49,329 nt of DNA from an uncultured Lachnospiraceae bacterium (lineage in GTDB: Bacteria > Bacillota > Clostridia > Lachnospirales > Lachnospiraceae). A program made the position numbers and the translations under genes. This document shows, in pieces, positions 35,197 to 44,853 of this stretch; the first letter of the stretch is position 1, and each line of letters opens with the position of its first letter. Location of the stretch: the NCBI GenBank assembly GCA_949155905.1, contig CASCWU010000014.1:1-49329 (forward strand), read 5' to 3'. Under the pieces are notes generated by a model. It was not told the origin of the DNA. It worked only from the letters and a program-made list of their open reading frames with translations, and did not search any database.

Positions 35197-35817
35197 CTAT
35201 CTGGCTGACAGTGATACCCCCAGCTCTTCTATGCAGCGGCGCAGCGCGTTGATGTCTCCGTTAAATACAAACCCATGGATTCCCTCTGCCTCGGCAGCGC
35301 GGACATTCGCTTCCATATCGTCTACAAACAGGCATTCCTCCGGCCGGAGATGAAATTTTTCCAGCGTGTACTGGTAGATTTGCGCGCCGGGCTTTACGAG
35401 ACGGCAAAAGGCAGAGACGACAGCGCCGTCGAATAATGAGCTGCCGGGTACACGGCTCCAATAGTCCGGCTGACGGCGACTGGCATTTGACAGCAGATAC
35501 AGACCAAGCTGTGCCTCCTTGCATTCTGCCAGAAGCTCAGCCATCCCGGGTATCGGCTCTATCGGCACATCCCACTCAAAAATCAGAGAATGTGCAACGG
35601 TATGCAGGCGTTCGGGCAGCCGTTTTCTGGCACGTTCCTCTAGCTCCTCTTCGGAAAACTCCCCGGAATCCAGCCCCGGCCAGTCCGGGGAATGAAAAAT
35701 TTCTCCGAGCAGCAGCTCCCTGTCCGCTAAATCCCGGATGTTCCACCGGTCGAGAAAACGTTCCGGCTCAAACCGCAGTAGCACATTTCCCATATCAAAA
35801 ATAACAGAACGAATCAT
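35197..35817 (-). CDS. HAD-superfamily phosphatase, YihX-like
   Basis: 206-residue cytoplasmic hydrolase. Motif I is VIFDMGNVLL, with Gly in place of the second Asp as in the YihX glucose-1-phosphate phosphatase group; motif II YLLSNAS; motif III Lys in RLVKPGAQIY; motif IV LFVDDMEANVRAA. A helical cap lies between ~15 and 90. Likely acts on sugar phosphates. It follows the chemoreceptor gene by 26 nt on the same strand and may be cotranscribed; it converges with the ATPase gene. Confidence 0.87.
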   Translation of the reverse strand: MIRSVIFDMGNVLLRFEPERFLDRWNIRDLADRELLLGEIFHSPDWPGLDSGEFSEEELEERARKRLPERLHTVAHSLIFEWDVPIEPIPGMAELLAECKEAQLGLYLLSNASRRQPDYWSRVPGSSLFDGAVVSAFCRLVKPGAQIYQYTLEKFHLRPEECLFVDDMEANVRAAEAEGIHGFVFNGDINALRRCIEELGVSLSAR

Positions 35818-35843
35818 TTCGTATCCTCCTTGCCCTTCGTTTT

Positions 35844-37820
35844 TTAGGACTCCATAGCAAGTGTAAATTGATCCACCAGTCCTTTTAAGCTGGCCGCCTC
35901 GGCAGAAAGCTGTTGGCTGGCCGCCGCGCCCTCCTCTGCGGTAGCACTGTTGCTCTGCACCACAATCGAAATCTGATTAATTCCCTCTGAAACCTGCCCT
36001 ACTGACTCGGACTGCTCGTTGGATACAAGCGCAATATGGTCAATGGCATCCACAACCGACTGAATACTGTTTACAACACCAAGCAGAACATCTGCTGTGT
36101 TTTGGGCAATCTCAGTACCAGTATGTACGGCCTCTGTCGAATTTGCAATTAACTCGGAAGTATTTTTTGCCGCCTGTGCAGATTTTCCAGCCAGGCTGCG
36201 AACCTCCTCTGCTACCACGGCAAAGCCTTTTCCCGCACTGCCGGCTCTGGCCGCCTCTACTGCTGCATTCAGGGCAAGGATATTCGTCTGAAATGCAATG
36301 TCATCTATTGTTTTTAAAATCTTTTCAATCTCTTCGGAACTGTTCCGAATCCGTTCCATTGCTTCTACGAGGCTCTGCATTTTCTGGTTGCACAGGAAAA
36401 CCTCTTCTCCGGTCTGATGCGTCTGGTTCCTGACCTCTAAGGCTCCGCTGGCCGTATTTTTTACCTCCTCGGAGATCATACTGATCTGCGTCGCCAATTC
36501 CTCTACCGCACTCGCCTGCTCTGTCGTACCCTGACTAAGCGTCTGCGCGCTGGAAGAGAGCTGATTGCTGGCGCTTGCTACCCCTTCTGCAGAATGATTG
36601 ACCTGACGCATAGCACCGCTTAGCTTCAGCTTCATATTGCGCATGGAAAGCAAAATATCCCGAAAGCTTCCGACATATACGTCTTCATGCCTCGTATAAA
36701 CATCCAGGTTTTGATTGGCCAATTCGTTGAGCAAATAGCTGATGTCCTGGATAACGGTACGCAGCCCCTCTACCAGAGCCTCCGTAGAATGAACCAGCAC
36801 ACCGGTTTCATCCTTGTTTGTAATCTTAGGCATCGGAGTGTCCAAATCTCCTTCTACCAGCAGCTTCATCCGATCTACACACGCTCTCATCGGCCTGCCG
36901 ATATTGATAGCCAACGTCAGGGCGACAATAGCCGAAAGCACAATAGAAGCTACGATCACTGCAATATTGATCACCATAGCATCCCGTGTGGATTCCAGAT
37001 AATTGATCTGCGGCGCGGTTACAGCAATACTCCAACCATCGGTATCCGGCACAGGAGCATATGCTGCAAACATTTTATTTCCTCCGTCCGTATAGCCTCC
37101 GAATCCGTTTTTCCCCTCACGCATCTCGGCATGGATTGCTGCTAATTCCCGCAGCGCAGAATTGCTTTGCGCCTCTGCTTCTATATTTTGAACCGTAATC
37201 GTCTCAAGTGTAATATCCGCAATCGTATCGCCGGATTTATTGATCATATAGGCTCTGCTGTTTTCTCCTACCTGAATAGCCGATACAATATCATTTAAAA
37301 AGGTTTCCCGAGGAACAAAGTATACGACACCTACTATCGGATTTTCCTGCTTTCCCTCGGAGTAGAGCGGCGCTGCCACCATAATCGACAGCTCCCCTGT
37401 AATCTTACTGATTAACGGCTCCGACACAAACACATTTCCCTGCATTGCCTGACGGACATACTCCCGGTCAGAATAATCATTTCCGTCAAAAATACTGATT
37501 CCATCCGCACCGACAATATTTCCTCTCCGAAAACTGTGCATAGAAACACGCCCGTCTATAATGGCCTGCTTCTCTCCCAACGATACCTCCGGATCGGATA
37601 GCTGCGGAATACACCCAACCTCCATGACAACGTTCTTATATACCTCCAGTTCCTGCTGCGCACGCCCTGCAGCCAGAACGGCTGTCTGGCTCATCATCTG
37701 CTCTACCGTAGACATGGTATTTTTGTAATTGAGAGCGATGCTGGAAATCCCAGACGTGACTAATCCAATCAGGACAGTCAAAATAAGAGACACCGTGATT
37801 TTGGTTCGAATGCTTTTCAT
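35844..37820 (-). CDS. Methyl-accepting chemotaxis protein (dCache sensor)
   Basis: 658 residues from ATG 37820 (AGGAGG), longer frame rejected. One N-terminal membrane segment ([16 protein letters not shown]), an extracellular double-Cache sensor (~35-290; [36 protein letters not shown]), a second membrane segment ([24 protein letters not shown]), HAMP, then the signalling domain with the conserved tip [23 protein letters not shown] and [19 protein letters not shown]. Complete. It reports a small extracellular ligand to CheA, implying a motile cell. No che genes adjoin. Confidence 0.93.
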   Translation of the reverse strand: MKSIRTKITVSLILTVLIGLVTSGISSIALNYKNTMSTVEQMMSQTAVLAAGRAQQELEVYKNVVMEVGCIPQLSDPEVSLGEKQAIIDGRVSMHSFRRGNIVGADGISIFDGNDYSDREYVRQAMQGNVFVSEPLISKITGELSIMVAAPLYSEGKQENPIVGVVYFVPRETFLNDIVSAIQVGENSRAYMINKSGDTIADITLETITVQNIEAEAQSNSALRELAAIHAEMREGKNGFGGYTDGGNKMFAAYAPVPDTDGWSIAVTAPQINYLESTRDAMVINIAVIVASIVLSAIVALTLAINIGRPMRACVDRMKLLVEGDLDTPMPKITNKDETGVLVHSTEALVEGLRTVIQDISYLLNELANQNLDVYTRHEDVYVGSFRDILLSMRNMKLKLSGAMRQVNHSAEGVASASNQLSSSAQTLSQGTTEQASAVEELATQISMISEEVKNTASGALEVRNQTHQTGEEVFLCNQKMQSLVEAMERIRNSSEEIEKILKTIDDIAFQTNILALNAAVEAARAGSAGKGFAVVAEEVRSLAGKSAQAAKNTSELIANSTEAVHTGTEIAQNTADVLLGVVNSIQSVVDAIDHIALVSNEQSESVGQVSEGINQISIVVQSNSATAEEGAAASQQLSAEAASLKGLVDQFTLAMES

Positions 37821-37904
37821 TTTCTTGCTACCTCCTGCTTGTATGGCCAAAGGAAAGAAGCCTTCGCTCCATAACCTCAGCCGTTTTTTATTTATTTTAC
37901 AACT

Positions 37905-37934
37905 ATTATAAAAGTTATGATTCCTACTTGTCAA
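37905..37934 (-). promoter_or_regulatory. Promoter of the chemoreceptor gene
   Basis: Minus-strand TTGACA (37929-37934), 18-nt spacer, TATAAT (37905-37910): a sigma-A, not a flagellar sigma-28, promoter. Confidence 0.75.
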
Positions 37935-38141
37935 TCACTATCTGCTCTTTCTGAGACAATTTTCCAATCCCTTTTTATTGTTTTATTGTCTGCCGTACTT
38001 ACAGCAGATCCGCTTTCTTTCATTTTTACAACTTGATAACATTCTGCATACAACTTACCGAATACTTTTCCGGAAAAACAGGCTATACTGGAAGCAGAAC
38101 CAGACATCCTCCAACAGAACGCTAACAGAAAGGTTTTTATT

Positions 38142-39413
38142 ATGCGAAAAAAAAGAATGGCTTTTTTTCTTGTTATTTTTATCGTTATCCAGATAACCGG
38201 CTGCTCCAAAACCACGTTATCCACAAAAAAGAATGATTCTGTGGATAACTCCAGCAATGCTTCCACCTCTGACCCAAGTTCCTCTGCTTCAGATGCCCCA
38301 ACTTCGGAGCTGCTTTCTGAGCGCCTTGGTATCCCGGAGCATTACCAGGCAGAATACACTTCGGAATCCGGAATTTCTGTCATTACGGTAGATGCGGATA
38401 TTATCGTCCCAGAGGTTTCCTCTCTTTCGGTTTACGAGGCTTTGCCGCGCCCGCTTTCTGACGAAGAAATTCAGGGATTTTTAGACCGGCACCTAGAGGA
38501 CATTATCTGGACGGATATCGAAACTCAGGCAGAATATACCGGCTATGGACTGGCCAAAAAGCCTATGCCTGGCTATGATCAATATTCCTTATCTATCTTT
38601 AATAAGGACTTGTTTTACACAGGCGGGGACTATTACCATATTTCCCTCTCCTATGGTCTGGACTCCTCCGGGGATCTGGCCTGGATGCCGCCCTCTATTC
38701 AATATGAAAAATCCCGTTATAACATAAGCGGCGAGCAGGAGTGCCTGCCTTTAGAAAACGGACAGGCTGCAGGCTGCTCTATTTCTATGGAAGAGGCTCT
38801 GGCATTTGCCAGAAAGGAGGTTCATGCCCTCGCTCCGGATTACGAGCTGACCAATTACGGGCAAATACCAGTACGGGAGCTTCCGCAAAACCCGCAATAT
38901 TATATTTTCTGCTTTACCAGACACATTGACGGGGTTCCGGTCAACGATTGTATCTACAACGGACAGCTAAACAATACGTATGGCTACACCTCCGGCTTAG
39001 GCAGTATTACGGTGATCGTCCGGGACGAAGGCGTCTGCGCCCTGACCTATGAAAATCCTTATGACCTGGGCAGACTAGTCGAGGCAGAGGTTTCTCTGCT
39101 TCCTTTTGAAAGCATCCTCGAAATTTTAGAAAATGTTGGGATGTTAAGCATAAAGCACCTGGAGCTATATGAAGAATTAGAAGAAAATATCAGAGCTGTT
39201 TATCAGATAAAGCTTGGCTATATGGCTGTACGGCAATCAGAGGATATTGGTGCCTATTATTACCTCCCTGTCTGGGATTTCTATGCCACCAGTACCTTGT
39301 TTGGCGGCGGCGGTTATGCCCACGGAAAGGATTCCCCCCCGATACTCGGCAGTTCCTTTCTTACCATCAATGCGATAGACGGAACAATCCTAGATCGAAA
39401 TGAAGGCTATTAA
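38142..39413 (+). CDS. Lipoprotein, DUF6034-like, of an ABC exporter operon
   Basis: 423-residue lipoprotein: signal KKRMAFFLVIFIVIQITGC with lipobox ITGC, a Ser/Thr/Asp-rich spacer (~25-60), then a large extracellular beta-rich domain (SDEEIQGFLDRHLEDI, SMEEALAFARKEVHALAPDYEL, YYLPVWDFYAT, FLTINAIDGTILDRNEGY). The family resembles DUF6034, of unknown function. The AGAAAGG site lies 9 nt from ATG. It is the first of four genes running lipoprotein, membrane protein, membrane protein, ATPase, with short gaps or overlaps, so it is probably the surface partner of that transporter. Confidence 0.7.
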   Translation: MRKKRMAFFLVIFIVIQITGCSKTTLSTKKNDSVDNSSNASTSDPSSSASDAPTSELLSERLGIPEHYQAEYTSESGISVITVDADIIVPEVSSLSVYEALPRPLSDEEIQGFLDRHLEDIIWTDIETQAEYTGYGLAKKPMPGYDQYSLSIFNKDLFYTGGDYYHISLSYGLDSSGDLAWMPPSIQYEKSRYNISGEQECLPLENGQAAGCSISMEEALAFARKEVHALAPDYELTNYGQIPVRELPQNPQYYIFCFTRHIDGVPVNDCIYNGQLNNTYGYTSGLGSITVIVRDEGVCALTYENPYDLGRLVEAEVSLLPFESILEILENVGMLSIKHLELYEELEENIRAVYQIKLGYMAVRQSEDIGAYYYLPVWDFYATSTLFGGGGYAHGKDSPPILGSSFLTINAIDGTILDRNEGY

Positions 39414-39438
39414 AAAAACTCGTAAAAGGAGCTTGGCT

Positions 39439-40161
39439 ATGAATCATATGGCTTTTCATATCGTCTTTTCTATTTCTGGTAGAATCTTCCGCCAGAAATG
39501 GTTTTATCTAAGCGCTGTTGTCATGGTTTTCTGTCTCTGGATGGAACTGGACGCAGATGCAATCCGCAGCAAAACGGATAGCTTTCTCTTGCTCTCTGCT
39601 GCTCTGAGCGGGAGGGGCAGCCGCCTCTCCCTGCCTCTGCTCGCCTCCCTTCCCTTTTCTGCCAACGCCTGGCAGGAAATCAGCAGCCGGGCGGCCTATT
39701 CCTGCGTTTTCCGCTGCGGCTACCGACCTTATCTGGCTGGTCAGCTAGTTGCCCTTTTCCTGGCGGCTTGCCTTTCCCAGCTTCTTGGCCTACTCCTCTT
39801 TCTTTTTCTGCTGGTATGCCTGGGCGCTCCCCTGCCGTTATTGTCTATGACGCCCTTCCTTACCGCTGGCACACAGACAAGCTTGCTGACAGAATTGTCC
39901 TCTCGCCTGTTGGCCGCAATTTCCTTTGCGCATTTAGGCTGCATCGGAGCCATTTTGACCAGAGATGCCGTCTGCGCCCTCGTCATTCCTACGGCTGTCA
40001 GCTTTTCCCTCTCCCTGCTGACAGAACGCTTTTTTCCTGCCCTTGCGGATATGCCCTCAGGATCTACCATACCGTTTGCACTTGCCAGGCTTGCCGTACC
40101 GTTTTTTTGTATCGTAACCAATGGATTTTTCTTATATCTGGAGGTGCGCCGCCATGCGTAA
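39439..40161 (+). CDS. ABC transporter membrane protein 1
   Basis: 240-residue polytopic protein from ATG 39439 (AAAGGAG); about six membrane segments, e.g. FYLSAVVMVFCLWMEL, LVALFLAACLSQLLGLLLFL, AVCALVIPTAVSFSLSLL and FALARLAVPFFCIVTNGFFL. It has no recognised permease signature; the operon (lipoprotein before, second membrane protein overlapping by 8 nt, ATPase last) identifies it as an ABC-2-like export component. Substrate unknown. Confidence 0.7.
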   Translation: MNHMAFHIVFSISGRIFRQKWFYLSAVVMVFCLWMELDADAIRSKTDSFLLLSAALSGRGSRLSLPLLASLPFSANAWQEISSRAAYSCVFRCGYRPYLAGQLVALFLAACLSQLLGLLLFLFLLVCLGAPLPLLSMTPFLTAGTQTSLLTELSSRLLAAISFAHLGCIGAILTRDAVCALVIPTAVSFSLSLLTERFFPALADMPSGSTIPFALARLAVPFFCIVTNGFFLYLEVRRHA

Positions 40162-41032
40162 CAGCAGAACAGTCCTTTCTATCCTGCTATGGAACCTACG
40201 GCTGCTATGGAAAAACCCGCGTTTCTTTCTTTGTTTTTTGCTTGGGTTCCTAAGCTGTTTTCTATTGACACAGCATACCATTGGCCTTTCCTTACAGTTC
40301 CATACCGAGCTTCAGATAGCAGAACCTTTTATTTGGTGCTTTTCCGACAGCGACCATATCCTGTTTTCCTCCCTTGCCCTGCTTTTGCTGCTCTCTCAAA
40401 TGCCCCGTCTGGATACCTCGGACACCTTTTTGCTGTTTCGAGCCAGCCGGAGGAGCTGGCTGGCCGCACAGATCCTGACTGCGATTGTCCTGAGCCTGGT
40501 TTATACACTGTTTTTGCTCCTCTCCTCGCTCCTTCTGACCATCGGATCTACGACGATAGCTGCTAACCGTTGGAGCAATACGGCAACCATTCTCAGCTAT
40601 GCCCCCGCTACCCTGCAGCGTACTCTGACGGTTCTTCGCAAGCTAATTCGCTTTACTAGCCCCTACTCCTGTAGCTTCCATATTTTTTGGCTTATGGCAC
40701 AATATACCCTGTTTCTTTTGCTTACCCATCTGGCAGTGTCACTCCGTTTCGGAAAAAAAGCAGGCATCAGTATGGTGACGCTTCTGACTCTCGCTGCCTG
40801 GCTGCTGACCCCGAGCCGCTTTATGGTATGGCTAAAGCTGGATGAAAAAATGGCCTATTACGCAAACCTGTTAGCCGCCTGGCTTTCTCCGCTCCAGCAC
40901 GCAACGTATGTTATGCACAATTTCGGCTATGACTCTCTGCCTACCCTCGCCCAAACTCACCTTCTGTTTACCGGACTGAATCTGATCCTGCCGGCCGTTG
41001 CGATCCGGCAGGTAAAAGCCTTAGAATTTTAA
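40154..41032 (+). CDS. ABC transporter membrane protein 2
   Basis: 292-residue polytopic protein from ATG 40154 (GGAGG 9 nt upstream, inside the preceding gene). Six or so membrane segments, including FFLCFLLGFLSCFLL, SLALLLLLSQM, LTAIVLSLVYTLFLLLSSLLL and MAQYTLFLLLTHLAV. It pairs with the shorter membrane protein and the ATPase 15 nt downstream to form a three-part exporter. No substrate can be read from it. Confidence 0.7.
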   Translation: MRNSRTVLSILLWNLRLLWKNPRFFLCFLLGFLSCFLLTQHTIGLSLQFHTELQIAEPFIWCFSDSDHILFSSLALLLLLSQMPRLDTSDTFLLFRASRRSWLAAQILTAIVLSLVYTLFLLLSSLLLTIGSTTIAANRWSNTATILSYAPATLQRTLTVLRKLIRFTSPYSCSFHIFWLMAQYTLFLLLTHLAVSLRFGKKAGISMVTLLTLAAWLLTPSRFMVWLKLDEKMAYYANLLAAWLSPLQHATYVMHNFGYDSLPTLAQTHLLFTGLNLILPAVAIRQVKALEF

Positions 41033-41047
41033 GATTGGAGAATCGTC

Positions 41048-41707
41048 ATGGAATATGCTATTAAGGTTGAAAACCTTTCAAAAAAATTTGGTAAGGAGCC
41101 TGTTTTACGCCATGTCCAGGCTGATTTTGAAGCAGGCCGTATTTATGGAATTGTCGGGCGGAACGGCTCCGGCAAAACGGTTCTGATGAAATGTATCCTT
41201 GGATTTTTGCGCCCCACAGAGGGCAGTGTCTCTGTTTTTGGCAAGCGAATCGGACAGGACTGTGATTTTGCCCCGGAAACCGGTATGATCATTGAGACAC
41301 CGGGCTTTCTTTTAGACGAAAGCGGAAAAAACAACCTGGCCTGGCTTCTTGCCCTGTCAGATCGAAACACCAGACGCAGCCGGGCAGAGAGAGTTTCGGC
41401 TGTTATGCGTCTGGTTGGTTTAAATCCGTCCAATCGCAAGCCCGTCCGCCACTATTCCCTGGGAATGCGGCAGCGGCTTGGCATCGCTCAGGCGATCCTG
41501 GAGCAGCCGCGGCTTTTGGTATTAGACGAACCGATGAACGGCCTGGACAATCAGGGTGTTTCCGAAATGAGGCAGCTTTTCCTTTCCCTCTGGGACGAGG
41601 GAACGACCATCCTTCTTGCCTCCCACAATCCCTTAGACATTACGTCTCTTTGTGATACGGTATATGAAATGGACAGCGGACACCTGACCAGACAGCCTAA
41701 TTTCTAG
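41048..41707 (+). CDS. ABC transporter ATP-binding protein
   Basis: 219-residue cytoplasmic ATPase. Walker [11 protein letters not shown] (~37-46), Q-loop region [12 protein letters not shown], signature [17 protein letters not shown], Walker [17 protein letters not shown]-loop ASHNPLDI. The LGMRQRLG signature and ETPGFL are typical of export ATPases such as those for lantibiotic, bacitracin or ABC-2 systems. Last gene of the lipoprotein/permease operon; its end overlaps the converging YyaL gene by 11 nt. Confidence 0.9.
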   Translation: MEYAIKVENLSKKFGKEPVLRHVQADFEAGRIYGIVGRNGSGKTVLMKCILGFLRPTEGSVSVFGKRIGQDCDFAPETGMIIETPGFLLDESGKNNLAWLLALSDRNTRRSRAERVSAVMRLVGLNPSNRKPVRHYSLGMRQRLGIAQAILEQPRLLVLDEPMNGLDNQGVSEMRQLFLSLWDEGTTILLASHNPLDITSLCDTVYEMDSGHLTRQPNF

Positions 41708-43934
41708 GAGGCAAACATTGAAAATCCTTACAAATATAATAGGTCGTCCTCTGGTTAAGCAACGGATATTCCGCGCTTTCCTTCACGATACAAAGATTCG
41801 CCAGCAGGGAGAGCCCCTCCGGCGGCTGCTCCTCTGTCACTCTCTCCCCTGGCGGCTGTTCCTGGAATGCCGTCACTATGATTACATGCTCCTGCGGATT
41901 CTCATACAGAAGCTTTGCCAGCAAAAACAGGCTATGCCCTGCCGGATAATCCTCTGCCTGCGTGCTTAGAAAAGAAAGCTGCCGTTTCGCCAGGCTCCCA
42001 TAGGTTTCCTGTCCGGTTAGCTGATAGAGACGTACCAGATTATATGCCATCACTGAATTTCCACTTGGAATCGCTCCGTCATAGACCTCCTTGGGATTAA
42101 AAAACAGTTCTCCTTCTCCTCTCTCACACAAAAAGAAGCCTTCTCCATCGCCAAACCGCGCTACTGTTTCCTGACAAAGCAGCTCTGCCTTTTCCAAATA
42201 GCCTTTTTCCAAAGTTGCCTGATACAGCTCTAACAGGGCTGCTATCCCATACGCATAATCATCCAGAAAACCTTTCTCCATACACCTCCCGTTTCGCCAG
42301 CTCACAGCAAGCCGACAGCCTTTTTTCGCTCCCTGACCTTCCTCCTGGAACGGTTCCCTTTGTCCGGTCATGCTTTCTTCCGGCAGGCGTCTTTTTCCGG
42401 CTGCCTCTCTTTGTACGGCCGTCTCTTTTTGTCCAGCCGCCTCTTTTTGCCAAAGATGCTCCTCTAAAAAGGCCTGTGCCTTCCGCGCCGTCTGCAAATA
42501 CCGTTCTTCCCCCGAAACCCGGGACAGCATAGCAAAGGCCGTTATCATCATCGCATTCCAGGAATACAGCACCTTATCATCCAAATGAAGCGGCATTCGT
42601 TTTTTCCGATACTCATACAAAAGCTGTTTTTCCTCCTGAAAATCTTCCTCTCTCGTTTCCGTCTCTTTCCCCAGCCGTTCGGCAGTCATTTGTCCGCTCT
42701 TTAATAAATTCGGGATATTGGCTCCCCCTGTCTGCTCCTTGCTCCACCATCCTTTCTTCCCCTGCCTGCGCTCCGCCTGCTCTCCGTTGAAATTCCCTTC
42801 CCTTGTAATATCAAATACTGCGGCAAAGGCCATGCCCCGCTTTTTGCCCAATACCTCCAGTACCTCCTGTAACGTAAAGGTGTAATAACCGCCCTCTACC
42901 CCTTCGCTGTCCGCATCCTGTGCGCTATAAAAGCCACCCTCCGGCAACGTCATTTCCCGCAGCACATAGTCCGCCGTTTCCTTTGCCGTCTCCAGATACG
43001 GACTCTTCCCCGTCATCCGGTAAGCTGCCGCATAAGCCAAAATCAACAGCGCATTGTCGTAAAGCATTTTTTCAAAGTGAGGTGCTAAAAACTGCCGATC
43101 TGTCGAATACCGGGAAAATCCGCCGCCGATCTGGTCAAATATACCGCCCCGGCGCATCTGCACTAATGTTTTTTCTACCATTTGCAAAACCGCTCCGGCC
43201 TCTGTGTTTTCCTCTCCCATGGAAAGCCTCTGTGTTTTCTTACGCTCCAGGTACGCATAAAACAGCAAAAACAGCAGGTTGTGAGGCGTCGGAAATTTCG
43301 GCGCTGTGCCAAAGCCTCCGCAAAGGGAATCAAAGCTTCTGGCAAAAAGCTGTACGGCCTCCTCTCCCGTTTCTTTCCCTTCTGTTTCTTGTTCTAGTTC
43401 TTGTCCTTGTCCTATTTCTTTTCTTTTTCCATTTTCCCGCCCCTGCACATGCTCCATGATCCGCTCTGCCTGTGCCAAAAGCCCTGCTCGGTTTTCCCTC
43501 CATTGTATTTCTATCTGGGTAAGCAAATCCAAAAATCCTGGCATCCCGTAACGGCTTTCTGGTGGGAAATACGTTCCGGCAAAAAACGGTTTTTTGTCCC
43601 AGGTCATAAAAATACTCATTGGCCAGCCGCCGCTTCCGGTGAACGCCTGGCACACGGACATATAGACGCTGTCGATATCCGGGCGCTCCTCCCGGTCTAC
43701 CTTTACCGCGATAAAGCCCTTTTGTAGCCGATCCGCTACCGCCTTCTGTTCAAAGCTTTCCCGCGCCATCACATGGCACCAGTGACAGGTGCTGTAGCCG
43801 ATGCTTAAAAAAACCGGCTTGTCCTCCTGCCTCGCCCGTTCAAAGGCTTCCTCGCACCAGGGATACCAGTCTACCGGATTTTCTGCGTGCTGCAGCAAAT
43901 AAGGGCTGGTTTCCTGCTTTAATCGATTGCTCAT
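41697..43934 (-). CDS. yyaL: Thioredoxin-domain protein YyaL (DUF255)
   Basis: 745 residues from ATG 43934; the frame extends upstream to 44147 but that part is not conserved. N-terminal thioredoxin-like DUF255 domain ([31 protein letters not shown] with Cys50 and Cys53) followed by an (alpha/alpha)6 barrel like N-acylglucosamine epimerases ([55 protein letters not shown]). Two charged low-complexity insertions ([33 protein letters not shown]) interrupt the usual fold, lengthening it. Spermatogenesis-associated protein 20 homologue; biochemical role not established. Confidence 0.87.
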   Translation of the reverse strand: MSNRLKQETSPYLLQHAENPVDWYPWCEEAFERARQEDKPVFLSIGYSTCHWCHVMARESFEQKAVADRLQKGFIAVKVDREERPDIDSVYMSVCQAFTGSGGWPMSIFMTWDKKPFFAGTYFPPESRYGMPGFLDLLTQIEIQWRENRAGLLAQAERIMEHVQGRENGKRKEIGQGQELEQETEGKETGEEAVQLFARSFDSLCGGFGTAPKFPTPHNLLFLLFYAYLERKKTQRLSMGEENTEAGAVLQMVEKTLVQMRRGGIFDQIGGGFSRYSTDRQFLAPHFEKMLYDNALLILAYAAAYRMTGKSPYLETAKETADYVLREMTLPEGGFYSAQDADSEGVEGGYYTFTLQEVLEVLGKKRGMAFAAVFDITREGNFNGEQAERRQGKKGWWSKEQTGGANIPNLLKSGQMTAERLGKETETREEDFQEEKQLLYEYRKKRMPLHLDDKVLYSWNAMMITAFAMLSRVSGEERYLQTARKAQAFLEEHLWQKEAAGQKETAVQREAAGKRRLPEESMTGQREPFQEEGQGAKKGCRLAVSWRNGRCMEKGFLDDYAYGIAALLELYQATLEKGYLEKAELLCQETVARFGDGEGFFLCERGEGELFFNPKEVYDGAIPSGNSVMAYNLVRLYQLTGQETYGSLAKRQLSFLSTQAEDYPAGHSLFLLAKLLYENPQEHVIIVTAFQEQPPGERVTEEQPPEGLSLLANLCIVKESAEYPLLNQRTTYYICKDFQCLPPRN

Positions 43935-44091
43935 TTTTGTTTCACGCCCTTTCCTTTTTCCTGTTTTTCTTTTTCCCTTTTCCTGCTTTTTTCGTAAAAC
44001 AACGCCCGTTTTGTTCTGCTTTCCCCCAGTATGCCCAGAACGGAAAAAAACATGCTGCCGGAATGTGATCCAATTTCTCTTGTTCTTTCCC

Positions 44092-44120
44092 TTGACAACA
44101 GAATCTTCTTTCCCTATATA
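44092..44120 (+). promoter_or_regulatory. Promoter of the orphan antitoxin gene
   Basis: TTGACA (44092-44097), 17-nt spacer, TATATA (44115-44120), 54 nt before the start codon. Confidence 0.75.
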
Positions 44121-44122
44121 AA

Positions 44123-44151
44123 AGTACCAAAAACAGTACCAAATCATGTAC
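44123..44151 (+). promoter_or_regulatory. Direct-repeat operator candidate
   Basis: AGTACCAAA at 44123-44131 and 44135-44143, 12 nt apart, followed by GTAC at 44148-44151. Position just after the -10 fits autorepression by the encoded Phd/YefM-type protein (inference). Confidence 0.45.
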
Positions 44152-44174
44152 GCATAAAGAAAGAAGGTATCAAA

Positions 44175-44399
44175 ATGATTGCTACAAAACCCGTTGATTT
44201 AAGAGCAAGACTAAAAGATTATCTGGATAATGCTTTCAATGGCGAACCGGTTATCGTTTCCCGTAAAAATAATAAAAATGTCGTCATTCTTTCCGAACGG
44301 GAATACAACGAATTGATGAAAGCAAAAAGAAATGCGGAATATCTGGCAAAAATTAATGAAAGTGTAGAAAACCACGAAAAAGGACATTACGAGGAATAG
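44175..44399 (+). CDS. Phd/YefM-family antitoxin, orphan
   Basis: 74 residues from ATG 44175 (GAAGG at 6-7 nt). [48 protein letters not shown] is the classic N-terminal DNA-binding fold of Phd/YefM antitoxins; the C-terminal tail ([17 protein letters not shown]) would normally wrap a RelE/YoeB toxin. The next 400 nt contain a terminator and a dead hydrolase instead of a toxin, so it is a solitary antitoxin or the toxin has been lost. Promoter, operator-like repeats and terminator are all intact. Confidence 0.85.
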   Translation: MIATKPVDLRARLKDYLDNAFNGEPVIVSRKNNKNVVILSEREYNELMKAKRNAEYLAKINESVENHEKGHYEE

Positions 44400-44428
44400 C
44401 GGTAGAGTAAAAGCTCTGCCGCTTTTTT
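44399..44428 (+). terminator. Terminator of the antitoxin gene
   Basis: GCGGTAGAG / CTCTGCCGC (one G-U pair) followed by six T residues (44423-44428); the stem begins inside the stop codon of the gene. Confidence 0.9.
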
Positions 44429-44481
44429 AGCGTTCATTTTTACCAGACTGTTATACGATTGCTGCTATGTAAACTATTCTT

Positions 44482-44844
44482 AACGGACACGGAAGCTCCA
44501 ACCATGATTCCTCGTCGTATCGTTGTAAGTCCATGACAGAGAATTTTATCTGGTTTATCAAACATGTCATAGGCCGGCTTTGCGTGATATCTGGACATTT
44601 CTCCGGAGGGATACTGGCAGCCAATATAGCCGCCACTTCCCCGGAGCAGGTGATAGGACTTGTATTAGAAGATCCACCTTTTTTCTGTGTATTATCAGGA
44701 GAAATAGAAAATACATTTGTATGGAAGGATGGGTTTGAGGTCACGCATCGTTTTCTAAATCAGACAGAGGAACCATATTATATCCCGTACTATTTTGAAA
44801 ACGGATATTTCTGGAAGCTGTTTCAGGGGTTAGAGCAGTTTCTT
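44482..44844 (+). pseudogene. Alpha/beta hydrolase fragment
   Basis: In-frame reading from 44482 gives NGHGSSNHDSSSYRCKS, then FIWFIKHVIG, SGHFSGGILAANIAATSP and VIGLVLEDPPFF, the middle of an alpha/beta hydrolase. The nucleophile elbow, normally G-H-S-S-G-G, reads GHFSGG, so the catalytic Ser is Phe. A stop lies just upstream in frame (TAA 44470-44472) and the N-terminal oxyanion strand is absent; the C-terminal lid and catalytic His are lost at the junction with the ABC remnant near 44850. Confidence 0.7.
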
Positions 44845-44853
44845 GCCCTTTTC

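Noticed and set aside
37931..38266. 111-codon minus-strand ORF upstream of the lipoprotein gene
   Set aside because: Overlaps the signal peptide of the real gene, has no ribosome site and no family resemblance.
39741..40121. 126-codon minus-strand ORF inside the first exporter membrane protein
   Set aside because: Shadow frame of a hydrophobic plus-strand gene with good start and operon context.
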